Below, piece after piece: positions 24,845 to 32,768 of a stretch of DNA of 64,000 nucleotides. Origin of the DNA: Streptomyces prunicolor NBRC 13075 (GTDB taxonomy: Bacteria; Actinomycetota; Actinomycetes; Streptomycetales; Streptomycetaceae); assembly GCF_000367365.1 (NCBI RefSeq), contig NZ_BARF01000057.1, forward strand, positions 1 through 64,000, read 5' to 3'. Position numbers and translations under genes: made by a program. How positions within the stretch are numbered: the first letter of the stretch is position 1; each line of letters starts with the position of its first letter. A model generated the notes under the pieces. The model was given only the letters and a program-made list of their open reading frames with translations. It ran no database searches and was not told where the DNA came from.

Positions 24845-26353
24845 TCAGGTCGCCGGAAGCCACACCGTGAACGTCGTCGAACCCTGGCGGCTCTCCAACC
24901 TCACGCTTCCCCCATGCGCCTCCGTCACCGCCGCCACGATCGACAGGCCCAGGCCCGCTCCTCCTCCACTCCCTCCGCCGCCCTCCGTTCGTCTGCGGTC
25001 CCCGCGGGTGAAGCGTTCGAAGACTCCCGGCTGGACCTCCATCGGGACGCCCGGGCCGTCGTCGTGGACCGTCAGCGAGGTCGCCCCCTCACCTGTCTCC
25101 ACCCCGACCGTCACCTTCGTACCAACAGGCGTGTGCAAACGCGCGTTGGCCAACAAGTTGGCCAACACCTGTTGGAGGCGGTGGGCGTCGCCCGTCACCG
25201 TGACCGGTTCCTCGGGGAGTTGCAGGGCCCAGCGGTGGTCGGGGCCCGCGGCGCGTGCGTCGGCTACGGCGTCGAGGACCAGGTGGGTGAGGTCGACGGG
25301 GCGGCGTTCGAGGGGGCGGCCCGCGTCCAGGCGGGCGAGGAGGAGCATCTCGTCGACCATGACGCCCATGCGGGCGGACTCCGCCGTGATGCGTTCCAGC
25401 GCCCGGGTCACCTTCGGCGGGACCGGGTCCGGGTGGAGGAGGGCGAGTTCGGCGTGGCCCCGGATCGACGCCACCGGGGTGCGCAGTTCGTGGCTGGCGT
25501 CGGCCGCGAAGCTGCGTAGGCGTTCCTCGCTGGCGTGCCGGTGGGTGAGCGCGTCCTCGACATGGCCGAGCATGCGGTTGAAGGCACCGGCGACCTTGCC
25601 CACCTCGCTGCGCGGATCGGACTCGGGTGCCCGGGGCGGCAGGGTCACCTCGCCGCTGGCCAGCGGGAGTTCGCTGACCCGGGTGGCCGTGGCGGCGACC
25701 CGGCTGAGCGGCCGTAGGGACCAGCGCACCCAGAGCGCGCCCGCGAATCCGGCGATCAGGAGGGCCGCGCCGAAGACGATCGCCTCGACCGCCTCCAGCC
25801 GGTGGACCGTGGCCTCCACGGACTCCAGCGGGAGTCCGGTGATCATCACGTCGCCGTCCCGGCCCTTGGCGGCGAGGACGCGGTACTTGCCGAGGGACGA
25901 GAGGTGAATGGTGCGGGCCGTGCCGCCGACCGGCACCGCGGCGAGTTCCCTCCGGTCCCGCTCGGTCAGCGCCACCTTCAGGTCGGTCGTGGTGTCGTCC
26001 TTGTCCGCGGGCACGACCCCCGAGTTGGTGACGACGCCGTCGACCAGACGGGCACCGAAGGTGTGCGGTGCCTGACGACGGGTGTCGCCGCGTTCCCGGT
26101 CGTCGGCGTCGTGGTCGGTCAGCGTCTGGCCCTTGTGCTCCAGGCTGGCCGGGAACTGGGTCCCGACCTCGATCAGCTGCTGGTCCAGGCGTCCGGTGAG
26201 GAAGCCGTCCAGTTCGATCACCGCGGCCACCCCGACGGCGGCGCAGCTGACCGCGAGCAGCACCACCAGGCCCGCCGTCAGGCGCGCCCTCAGGGTGTAC
26301 GGGCGGGGCAGTCGGCGCAGCCACCGCCCGACGGCCCGGCGTCCCGTGTCCAT
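24845..26353 (-). CDS. Sensor histidine kinase of a two-component system
   Basis: 502 residues. Two membrane helices (about 25-47 and 190-212) bracket a ~140-residue extracytoplasmic sensor. Then come a HAMP-like segment, HisKA with ASHELRTPVASIRGH (phospho-His near 288), and the HATPase domain with N-box NLLANARLH (~400) and G-box GGGAGLGLSIVA (~463). ATG at 26353 overlaps the regulator stop as TGATG. It probably phosphorylates the adjacent OmpR-type regulator and so controls the divergent flavin electron-transfer operon. The signal is unknown; the large sensor suggests an envelope or redox cue. Confidence 0.93.
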   Translation of the reverse strand: MDTGRRAVGRWLRRLPRPYTLRARLTAGLVVLLAVSCAAVGVAAVIELDGFLTGRLDQQLIEVGTQFPASLEHKGQTLTDHDADDRERGDTRRQAPHTFGARLVDGVVTNSGVVPADKDDTTTDLKVALTERDRRELAAVPVGGTARTIHLSSLGKYRVLAAKGRDGDVMITGLPLESVEATVHRLEAVEAIVFGAALLIAGFAGALWVRWSLRPLSRVAATATRVSELPLASGEVTLPPRAPESDPRSEVGKVAGAFNRMLGHVEDALTHRHASEERLRSFAADASHELRTPVASIRGHAELALLHPDPVPPKVTRALERITAESARMGVMVDEMLLLARLDAGRPLERRPVDLTHLVLDAVADARAAGPDHRWALQLPEEPVTVTGDAHRLQQVLANLLANARLHTPVGTKVTVGVETGEGATSLTVHDDGPGVPMEVQPGVFERFTRGDRRRTEGGGGSGGGAGLGLSIVAAVTEAHGGSVRLESRQGSTTFTVWLPAT

Positions 26354-27090
26354 CACACGACCGGCTTGAGCACGTAACCGGCCCCGCGCACGGTGTGGAT
26401 CATGGGTACCCGGCCCGCGTCCACCTTCTTGCGCAGGTACGAGATGTACAGCTCGACGACATGGGCCTGGCCGCCGAAGTCGTAGGACCAGACGCGGTCG
26501 AGGATCTGGGCTTTGCTGAGGACGCGGCGCGGGTTGCGCATGAGGAAGCGGAGGAGTTCGAACTCGGTCGGGGAGAGTTCGACGAGGTCGCCCGCGCGGG
26601 TGACCTCGCGGGCCTCCTCGTCCATGACCAGGTCCCCGACGGTCATCCGGGGGCCCTCCTCCTGCTGGCGGGCCATGCCCGCGCGGCGCAGCAGTCCGCG
26701 CAGCCGGGCGACGACCTCCTCCAGGCTGAAGGGTTTCGTCACGTAGTCGTCGCCGCCCGCGGTGATGCCGGCGATGCGGTCCTCGACCGTGTCCCGGGCG
26801 GTGAGGAAGAGCACGCACACGTCGGGCTTCACCTCGTGCAGGGAGCGCAGCACGGCGAAGCCGTCGGTGTCCGGGAGCATCACGTCGAGGACGACGGCGT
26901 CGGGCCGCAGCTCGCGCGCCCCGGCGAGCGCGGAGGCGCCGTCGCCGGCCGCGCGGACCTCCCAGCCCTCGTAGCGCAGGGCGCCGGAGAGCACCTCGGC
27001 GAGGTCGGGGTCGTCGTCGACGACCAGGACGCGGACGGGGGTGCCGTCGGGGCGGGTGAGGGCCGGTCGGCCGGAGCGGGTCGTGTTCAT
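26353..27090 (-). CDS. OmpR-family response regulator
   Basis: 245 residues. Receiver: RVLVVDDDPDLAEVL with the acidic pair, VVLDVMLPDTDG with the phospho-Asp, and the Lys of YVTKPFSLEE. The C-terminal winged helix has LSPTEFELLRFLMRNPRRVL and VVELYISYLRKKVD. I prefer ATG at 27090 (GGTGAG just upstream) over ATG at 27105, whose purine run abuts the codon. First gene of the TCS pair; the operator-like repeats at 27142-27193 separate it from the flavin operon. Confidence 0.93.
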   Translation of the reverse strand: MNTTRSGRPALTRPDGTPVRVLVVDDDPDLAEVLSGALRYEGWEVRAAGDGASALAGARELRPDAVVLDVMLPDTDGFAVLRSLHEVKPDVCVLFLTARDTVEDRIAGITAGGDDYVTKPFSLEEVVARLRGLLRRAGMARQQEEGPRMTVGDLVMDEEAREVTRAGDLVELSPTEFELLRFLMRNPRRVLSKAQILDRVWSYDFGGQAHVVELYISYLRKKVDAGRVPMIHTVRGAGYVLKPVV

Positions 27091-27141
27091 CTCGCTCACC
27101 AGCATCTCCCCTCTTCGCGTCCTCGGCCGCCGTCGGCCCCT

Positions 27142-27193
27142 CTGAGTTTCTTCTGAGAACGCTGAGAAACGGGTTCGCTCAGAGATCCCTCAG
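27142..27193. promoter_or_regulatory. Symmetric four-half-site operator between TCS and flavin operon
   Basis: CTGAG at 27142 and 27153, and CTCAG at 27178 and 27189. Each pair is spaced 11 bp, and the whole array is an exact mirror about 27167.5. A fifth CTGAG lies at 27162. Direct repeats with ~11-bp period are the usual target of OmpR-type dimers; here one dimer site faces each promoter. Confidence 0.65.
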
Positions 27194-27241
27194 AGGTTCG
27201 GCCCGCACAGTTGCGTGCAGGACAGGTGAAAGGACGCACAC

Positions 27242-28594
27242 ATGACCACCGTGTACGAGCAGCGGAAGGCGCCGCCCGTGCCGCCGGTTCCCCGGCGCTC
27301 GCCGGCGGGCTTGGTCCTCGCCCTGCTGTGGGCGGGCGCGGCGGCCTCGGTCGCCCTCTGGTGGGCGGACACCGGATCGGTGGTCGGGGCGGCGGGCTGG
27401 CTGACCGGGGCCGGGCGGCTCGCCGGGCTGCTGTGCGGGTATGCCTGTGCCGTGCTCGTGGGGCTGATGGCTCGGGTGCCGTTGCTGGAGCGGCGGATCG
27501 GGTCGGACCGGGTGGCGCGCTGGCATGCGATGGCCGGGCGGTACACGGTGTGTCTGCTGGTCGCGCATGTCGTCTTCATCCTGCTCGGGTACGCCGCCCA
27601 GGACCGTGCCTCGATCGTGCACGAGACGGTCACCGTCGTGCTCGACTATCCGGACATGCTGAAGGCGACCTTCGGGGCGGTCATCCTCTTCGCCGTCGGC
27701 ATCACCTCGGCACGCGCGGCGCGACGGAAGCTGAGCTACGAGTTCTGGTACTACGTCCATCTCCTCACGTACGTCGCCGTGTTCCTCTCCTTCTTCCACC
27801 AGCTGTCCCTGGGCGAGCAGTTCAGCGGCCGGGCCGGGGCCACGGACGCCTGGTACGCGCTGTACCTCGGTGTCGCGGCCCTCGTCCTCTGGTACCGGAT
27901 CCTCGCCCCGGTGCGGCTCAACCTGCGGCACCGGCTGCGGGTGGAGTCGGTGCACCGGGAGGCTCCGGGTGTGTACTCCGTCGTCGTACGCGGGCGGCGG
28001 GTCCACGAACTGGGCGCGGAGGCAGGGCAGTTCTTCCGCTGGCGGTTCTTCGGCGAGGGCATGGGCTGGACCTCGACGCCGTACTCGCTGTCGGCGCCGC
28101 CCCGCCGGGACCTGCTGCGGATCACGGTCAAGGCGCTCGGCGACCACAGTGCCGCCATAGCCCTGCTGCGGCCGGGGGCCCGGGTGTGGGCGGAGGGGCC
28201 GTACGGGTCGATGACCGCCCAGCGGAGTTCCGGGCAGCGGTCGTTGCTGATCGCGGCCGGGGTCGGGATCACCCCGCTGCGGGCGCTGTTCGAGACGCTG
28301 CCCGGCGAGGTGACGCTGCTGTACCGGGCGCGTACCGCCCAAGACCTGGCGTTGGGCGCGGAGTTGGAGGCGATCGCTCAGTGGCGCGGGGCGAAGGTGC
28401 TGTACGCGCTCAACGGGCCCAAGGGGCAACGGCCTTCGCTCGGCGTGAGGGCACTGCGCGAGGCCGTGCCCGATCTCGCCGGGCACGACGTGTACATCTG
28501 CGGTCCGCACGCGTTCGCCCAGGAGTTGTACGGCGCGCTGTCCGCCGCCGGTGTGCCGGACCGTCGTATCCACCACGAGTCGTTCGAGCTGTGA
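27242..28594 (+). CDS. Ferric-reductase-like transmembrane cytochrome b / NAD(P)H-flavin oxidoreductase (copy 1)
   Basis: 450 residues. An N-terminal membrane domain (~20-220) has about six helices with conserved His (ARWHAMAGRYTV, LLVAHVVF, YYVHLLTYV, FFHQLSL) that could ligate b-type hemes. The C-terminal ferredoxin-NADP reductase module (~235-450) has the FAD motif PYSLSAPP, the NAD(P) motif IAAGVGITPLRALFE and CGPHAF near the end. It would pass electrons from cytosolic NAD(P)H across the membrane. ATG at 27242. The downstream FMN-binding protein, made 7 nt later, is the likely acceptor. Confidence 0.9.
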   Translation: MTTVYEQRKAPPVPPVPRRSPAGLVLALLWAGAAASVALWWADTGSVVGAAGWLTGAGRLAGLLCGYACAVLVGLMARVPLLERRIGSDRVARWHAMAGRYTVCLLVAHVVFILLGYAAQDRASIVHETVTVVLDYPDMLKATFGAVILFAVGITSARAARRKLSYEFWYYVHLLTYVAVFLSFFHQLSLGEQFSGRAGATDAWYALYLGVAALVLWYRILAPVRLNLRHRLRVESVHREAPGVYSVVVRGRRVHELGAEAGQFFRWRFFGEGMGWTSTPYSLSAPPRRDLLRITVKALGDHSAAIALLRPGARVWAEGPYGSMTAQRSSGQRSLLIAAGVGITPLRALFETLPGEVTLLYRARTAQDLALGAELEAIAQWRGAKVLYALNGPKGQRPSLGVRALREAVPDLAGHDVYICGPHAFAQELYGALSAAGVPDRRIHHESFEL

Positions 28595-28601
28595 GGCCGT
28601 C

Positions 28602-29057
28602 GTGCATCCGTTGAAGAAGAACCGTCCGCTGCGCCGCATCGTGCTGGCGAGCGCGGTCACCGCGTCCGGTCTGGTACTGCTGCTGGCCCTGAAGCCGCAC
28701 ACGACGCCCGCGATAGCGGTGGCGCCCGCGCCGGCCAGTTCCAACTCCGGTACTGGTTCCGGCGGTTCGAGCACCACGGGCACCAAGACCGTCACCGGCG
28801 ACACCGCGCAGACCCAGTGGGGCCCCGTCCAGGTGAAAATCACGGTGAAGAGCGGGAAGCTCACCGATGTCACGGTGCTCCAGTCGCCGTCGGAGAATCC
28901 ACGCGATCAGGAGATCAACTCCTATGCCCTGCCCGAGTTGAAGAGCGAGGCCCTCGCCGCGCAGAGCGCGAGCATCGACACCGTGTCGGGAGCCACCTAC
29001 ACAAGTGACGGTTACCGCCAGTCACTCCAGTCCGCACTGGACTCTGCGGGACTCTGA
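28602..29057 (+). CDS. Exported FMN-binding domain protein
   Basis: 151 residues. An N-terminal signal-anchor or signal peptide (KKNRPLRRIVLASAVTASGL) is followed by a Ser/Thr/Gly linker and an FMN_bind domain ending in IDTVSGATYTSDGYRQSLQS. SGAT-x-T is the motif whose Thr receives FMN by phosphoester bond from ApbE. GTG at 28602 has GAGG 6 nt upstream; an ATG reading from 28551 would start inside the preceding gene. It likely relays electrons outside the membrane. Confidence 0.88.
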   Translation: MHPLKKNRPLRRIVLASAVTASGLVLLLALKPHTTPAIAVAPAPASSNSGTGSGGSSTTGTKTVTGDTAQTQWGPVQVKITVKSGKLTDVTVLQSPSENPRDQEINSYALPELKSEALAAQSASIDTVSGATYTSDGYRQSLQSALDSAGL

Positions 29058-29132
29058 ACGCACAGGCGCAACGGCACGTACTTCAGGGCCAAGGGACCAG
29101 CCCACCCCCCTTGCCCCGTCCACGGAGGAACC

Positions 29133-30515
29133 GTGACCACCACGCTCGCAGGCGGACGTGCCGCCCGCCGCCAGACGATGCGCCGCATCCGCCCGCGCCG
29201 CTCCCCAGCGACCCTGCTGCTGCTCGCCGTCTGGGCGGGCGCGGTCGGGGTGCTGTGGCTGTGGTGGCACAACACGCCGTCCATCGCCGACCAGAACGGC
29301 AAGATCCTCAACGCGGGCCGTATCACTGGCCTGTTGGCCGGATATCTGATGGCACTCGTCGTGCTCCAGATGGCCCGCGTGCCCGCCCTGGAGCGCCGGG
29401 TCGGCTCCGACCGGGTCGCCCGCTGGCACGCGATGAGCGGTCGCTACACGCTCTGCCTGGTCTTCGCGCACGTCTTCCTCATCATGTGGGGCTACGCCCT
29501 CCAGGCGGGCAAGACGCTGAGCGACATCGTCCAGCAGACCATCGACTCGGTGAACCAGCTGCCCGACATGGGCAAGGCCGCCATCGGCACCGGCCTGTTC
29601 CTGCTCATCGGCCTCTCGTCGATCGGCGGCATCCGCCGCAGGCTGCCGTACGACCTGTGGTACCACGTGCATCTGCTGACGTACGCGGCGGTGTTCTTCA
29701 CCTTCTGGCACCAGATCACCACCGGCAACGACTTCGCGCTGACGCCGATCGCCAAGACCGTCTGGTACGGGCTCTACGGCACGGTCACCGCGCTGGTGGT
29801 CTGGTACCGGATCCTCACCCCGATCCGGCTCAACATGCGGCACCGGATGCGGGTCGAGGCGGTCATCGAGGAGACCCCCGGCATCGTGTCCGTGCTCATC
29901 GGCGGACGGAAGCTGCACCGGATGGGCGCGGAGGCCGGGCAGTTCTTCCGGTGGCGCTTCCTGGCGCCGGGCATGCGGTTCAGCTCGCACCCGTACTCGC
30001 TGTCGGCGGCCCCCCGCCCGAACATGCTGCGGATCACGGTCAAGGCGATCGGCGACCACAGCGCCCGGCTGCGCGAACTGCGGCCCGGCATGAAGGTGTG
30101 GGCCGAGGGCCCCTACGGCGCGCTGACCTCCCAACGGCGCACGCGCGGCAAGGTGTTGCTGGTCGCGGGCGGCGTCGGCATCACGCCGATGCGGGCACTG
30201 TTCGAGACACTGCCCGGCGCGGCCGGTGACATCACGCTGCTCTACCGCGCCAACACCACCCAGGACCTGGCGCTGTGGGACGAGTTGGCGAAGATCGCCG
30301 ACGAGCGCGGCGCCCGCCTCATGTACGCGGTCAACAGCCCCGACGGGGAGCGCCCCGACATCTCGGCGGACTCCCTGCGCCGCAAGCTGCCCGACATCGA
30401 CAACCACGACGTCTTCATGTGCGGGCCGCCCGGCTTCGCGCAGTCGGTCTACGAAGCACTGCGCGGCGCGGGGGTCCCCGCCCGCCGTATCCATCACGAG
30501 TCGTTCGAGATGTGA
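29133..30515 (+). CDS. Ferric-reductase-like transmembrane cytochrome b / NAD(P)H-flavin oxidoreductase (copy 2)
   Basis: 460-residue paralogue of the gene at 27242, with the same architecture: membrane domain with His-bearing helices (WHAMSGRYTLCLVFAHVF, YHVHLLTYAAVFFTFWH), FAD motif PYSLSAAPRP, NAD(P) motif VAGGVGITPMRALFETLPG, and CGPPGFAQ. GTG at 29133 with GGAGG 6 nt upstream. The sequence is clearly homologous along the full length, so the reductase/FMN-protein pair was duplicated as a unit. Confidence 0.9.
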   Translation: MTTTLAGGRAARRQTMRRIRPRRSPATLLLLAVWAGAVGVLWLWWHNTPSIADQNGKILNAGRITGLLAGYLMALVVLQMARVPALERRVGSDRVARWHAMSGRYTLCLVFAHVFLIMWGYALQAGKTLSDIVQQTIDSVNQLPDMGKAAIGTGLFLLIGLSSIGGIRRRLPYDLWYHVHLLTYAAVFFTFWHQITTGNDFALTPIAKTVWYGLYGTVTALVVWYRILTPIRLNMRHRMRVEAVIEETPGIVSVLIGGRKLHRMGAEAGQFFRWRFLAPGMRFSSHPYSLSAAPRPNMLRITVKAIGDHSARLRELRPGMKVWAEGPYGALTSQRRTRGKVLLVAGGVGITPMRALFETLPGAAGDITLLYRANTTQDLALWDELAKIADERGARLMYAVNSPDGERPDISADSLRRKLPDIDNHDVFMCGPPGFAQSVYEALRGAGVPARRIHHESFEM

Positions 30516-30534
30516 GCGACGGGAGTCAGGAGCA

Positions 30535-31320
30535 ATGAAGAAGAGCCACCCCATCCGGCGTGTTCTGCTCGCGAGCGCCGCCACCGTGTCCGGGATCGTT
30601 CTGCTGCTCTCCCTGAAGCCGGCGACCGACTCCAACTCGGCGTCCGCGCAAGGTGCGGCGGCCCAGGAGACCGCCGCCGCGCAGGAATCGCCCCAGGGCG
30701 GTGCCGCGGCGGCCGGGACCTCCACGATCACGGGCGCCGCCACCCAGACCGAGTACGGGGTCGTCCAGGTACGGCTGACGGTCGCAGGCGGGAAGATCAC
30801 CAAGGCCGAGGCCGTCCAGGCGCCCAAGGGCGGCACCAGCGACCAGAAGACCGCGCTGTCCGTCCCGAAGCTCAACCAGGAGGTCGTCGCCACCCAGAGC
30901 GCGGACATCACGTCCGTGTCCGGGGCGACGTACACCAGCGGCGGCTACAAGAAGTCCCTGCAGTCGGCCATCGACAAGATGAAGGCCGCCGGCGCCAACA
31001 CGGCCGCCCCGTCCCAGAGTTCGGCCGCCGCGGCGCCCGCCGCGCAGGCCAAGACCGTCACCGGTGAGGTCGTGTCGACCGAGTACGGGCCGGTCCAGGT
31101 CCGGATCACCGTCGCGGGCGGCAAGATCACCAAGGCCGATGCCGTGCAGGCCCCGAGCGGCGGGACCAGCGACCAGAAGACGGCGCTGGCGATCCCCAAG
31201 CTCAACCAGGAGGCCGTGGCCGCCGGGAACGCGAACATCGACTCCGTGTCGGGTGCGTCGTACACGAGCGGCGGTTACAAGAAGTCCCTGCAGTCGGCGC
31301 TGGACAAGGCCGGTGGCTGA
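30535..31320 (+). CDS. Exported protein with two tandem FMN-binding domains
   Basis: 261 residues. Signal-anchor (PIRRVLLASAATVSGIVLLL), then an Ala/Gln linker and FMN_bind domain 1 ending in ITSVSGATYTSGGYKKSL, a second Ala-rich linker, and domain 2 ending in IDSVSGASYTSGGYKKSL. The two domains are strongly alike, so this is an internal duplication. Domain 2 has Ser where the flavin-accepting Thr sits in domain 1. ATG at 30535 with CAGGAGC 3-8 nt upstream. ApbE, encoded next and overlapping its end, is expected to flavinylate it. Confidence 0.9.
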   Translation: MKKSHPIRRVLLASAATVSGIVLLLSLKPATDSNSASAQGAAAQETAAAQESPQGGAAAAGTSTITGAATQTEYGVVQVRLTVAGGKITKAEAVQAPKGGTSDQKTALSVPKLNQEVVATQSADITSVSGATYTSGGYKKSLQSAIDKMKAAGANTAAPSQSSAAAAPAAQAKTVTGEVVSTEYGPVQVRITVAGGKITKADAVQAPSGGTSDQKTALAIPKLNQEAVAAGNANIDSVSGASYTSGGYKKSLQSALDKAGG

Positions 31321-32116
31321 CACGGTGACCGATCCCGCGGCGGCTCCCGCCGAACTGCGGCACGCCGAGGAGGTCATGGGGACGGTGTTCTCCTTCGACA
31401 TCCGCGGCGGGGAGCCCGAGGCCGTCCGGACCGCGCTGGAGCAGGCGGTCGCCCAACTGCACCGCGTCAACGAGGTGTTCAGCACCTACCGCGACGACAG
31501 CCAGGTCTCCCGGCTGGCCCGCGGCGACCTGACCCTCGCGGAGTGCGACGCCGACGTCGCCGAGGTGCTGGAGCTGGGCGCCGAGGCGGAGCGGGTGAGT
31601 GCCGGCTGGTTCAGCACCACGTACGAGGGACAGCTCGACCCGACCGGCATCGTGAAGGGCTGGGCCGCCGAGCGGGCGGCCGAGCTGATCGCGGCGGCGG
31701 ACGGGGTGAGCGGGGTCAGCGTGAACGGCGGCGGTGACGTCCAGATGTTCGGCACCCCGGGACCGCACCGCCCCTGGCGGGTCGGCGTCTCCGATCCGCT
31801 CCGTCCCGGCGGTCTCGCGGCTGTCATCTCGGCTGCGGGCGTTGACGAGTTGGCCGTGGCCACCTCCGGTACGGCGGAGCGCGGGGCGCACATCGTGGAC
31901 CCGTCGACCGGCAAGTCCGCGGTGACGGACCTGGTCGCCGTCACGGTCGTAGCGCCGCGTCTGACCTGGGCCGACTGCTGGGCCACGGCCGCGTTCGCGA
32001 TGGGTTCGCGGGAGGGTCTGGCCTGGCTGGAGTCGCTGCCGGACGTAGAAGCCCTGCTCATCACTGCGGGCGACGAGGTCCGCTGCACGGGCGGCCTGGC
32101 GGCCAGACTCGGCTGA
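31313..32116 (+). CDS. apbE: FAD:protein FMN transferase
   Basis: 267 residues. ApbE core: MGTVFSFDIRGG at the start, FSTYRDDSQVSRLARGD, LDPTGIVKGWAAERAAELI and VNGGGDVQMFG, with the Mg-site region ATSGTAERGAHIVDP. It transfers the FMN moiety of FAD onto Thr/Ser of exported FMN-binding proteins. GTG at 31313 overlaps the upstream gene by 8 nt; GTG at 31325 is an alternative. No signal peptide or lipobox is visible, so the enzyme may act inside, or the exported start is missed. A strong terminator follows. Confidence 0.9.
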   Translation: MADTVTDPAAAPAELRHAEEVMGTVFSFDIRGGEPEAVRTALEQAVAQLHRVNEVFSTYRDDSQVSRLARGDLTLAECDADVAEVLELGAEAERVSAGWFSTTYEGQLDPTGIVKGWAAERAAELIAAADGVSGVSVNGGGDVQMFGTPGPHRPWRVGVSDPLRPGGLAAVISAAGVDELAVATSGTAERGAHIVDPSTGKSAVTDLVAVTVVAPRLTWADCWATAAFAMGSREGLAWLESLPDVEALLITAGDEVRCTGGLAARLG

Positions 32117-32125
32117 AGCCCCATG

Positions 32126-32169
32126 CGAGTCGGGGGTGCACCGGACAACTCCGGTGCACCCCCGACTCG
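32126..32169. terminator. Bidirectional terminator between apbE and argR
   Basis: Perfect 20-bp stem (32126-32145 with 32150-32169), 4-nt loop CAAC; core GGGGGTGCACCGGA. On the plus strand T-rich tracts follow (TCTTTATCAGTCTTTTTT at ~32183-32200). It serves apbE on one strand and argR on the other. Confidence 0.9.
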
Positions 32170-32209
32170 TTGGTCCGCGTCAGTCTTTATCAGTCTTTTT
32201 TCGCGTAGG

Positions 32210-32749
32210 TCAGTGGTCGTTCTGCGCCAGCCGCAGCAGATGGTCCGCGAGGGCCTGGCCGCCGAGCGGGTCCCGGCTGATCAGCAGGAGCGTGTCGTCG
32301 CCGGCGATGGTGCCGAGGATGTCCTGGAGTTCGGCCTGGTCGATCGCCGAGGCGAGGAACTGGGCGGCGCCCGGCGGAGTGCGCAGGACCACGAGGTTGG
32401 CGGAGGCCTCCGCGGAGATCAGCAGCTCGGAGGAGAGCCGCCGCATCCGCTCCTCCTTCGCCGACTCCCCCAGCGGGACGCGCGGGGTGCGGAAACCGCC
32501 CTCGCTCGGTACCGCGTAGATGAGGTCGCCGTCGTTGTTGCGGATCTTCACCGCGTTCAGCTCGTCCAGGTCCCGGGAGAGCGTCGCCTGGGTGACGCTC
32601 AGCCCGTCGTCGGACAGCAGCTTCGCCAACTGGCTCTGGGAACGCACCGGTTGCCGGTTGAGGATGTCCACGATCCGGCGGTGGCGGGCGGTGCGGGTCT
32701 GCGGCACGGCAGGTCCCGCGGTGTGCTCGTGCTCCTGCGCCTGACTCAT
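32210..32749 (-). CDS. argR: Arginine repressor
   Basis: 179 residues. N-terminal winged helix (RHRRIVDILNRQPVRSQSQL then VTQATLSRDLDELNAVK) and C-terminal arginine-binding hexamer domain with AGDDTLLLISRDP. It binds ARG boxes with arginine as corepressor. ATG at 32749; a longer reading to 32800 would overlap argD. Last gene of argC-J-B-D-R, so the repressor is made with the enzymes it controls. Confidence 0.95.
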   Translation of the reverse strand: MSQAQEHEHTAGPAVPQTRTARHRRIVDILNRQPVRSQSQLAKLLSDDGLSVTQATLSRDLDELNAVKIRNNDGDLIYAVPSEGGFRTPRVPLGESAKEERMRRLSSELLISAEASANLVVLRTPPGAAQFLASAIDQAELQDILGTIAGDDTLLLISRDPLGGQALADHLLRLAQNDH

Positions 32750-32768
32750 CGTCGACTCATTCTCCGGA

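Noticed and set aside
29022..30935. 637-residue minus-strand frame across the flavin operon
   Set aside because: Shadow of the plus-strand reductase; no motifs, and the plus-strand products have clear domains and ribosome sites.
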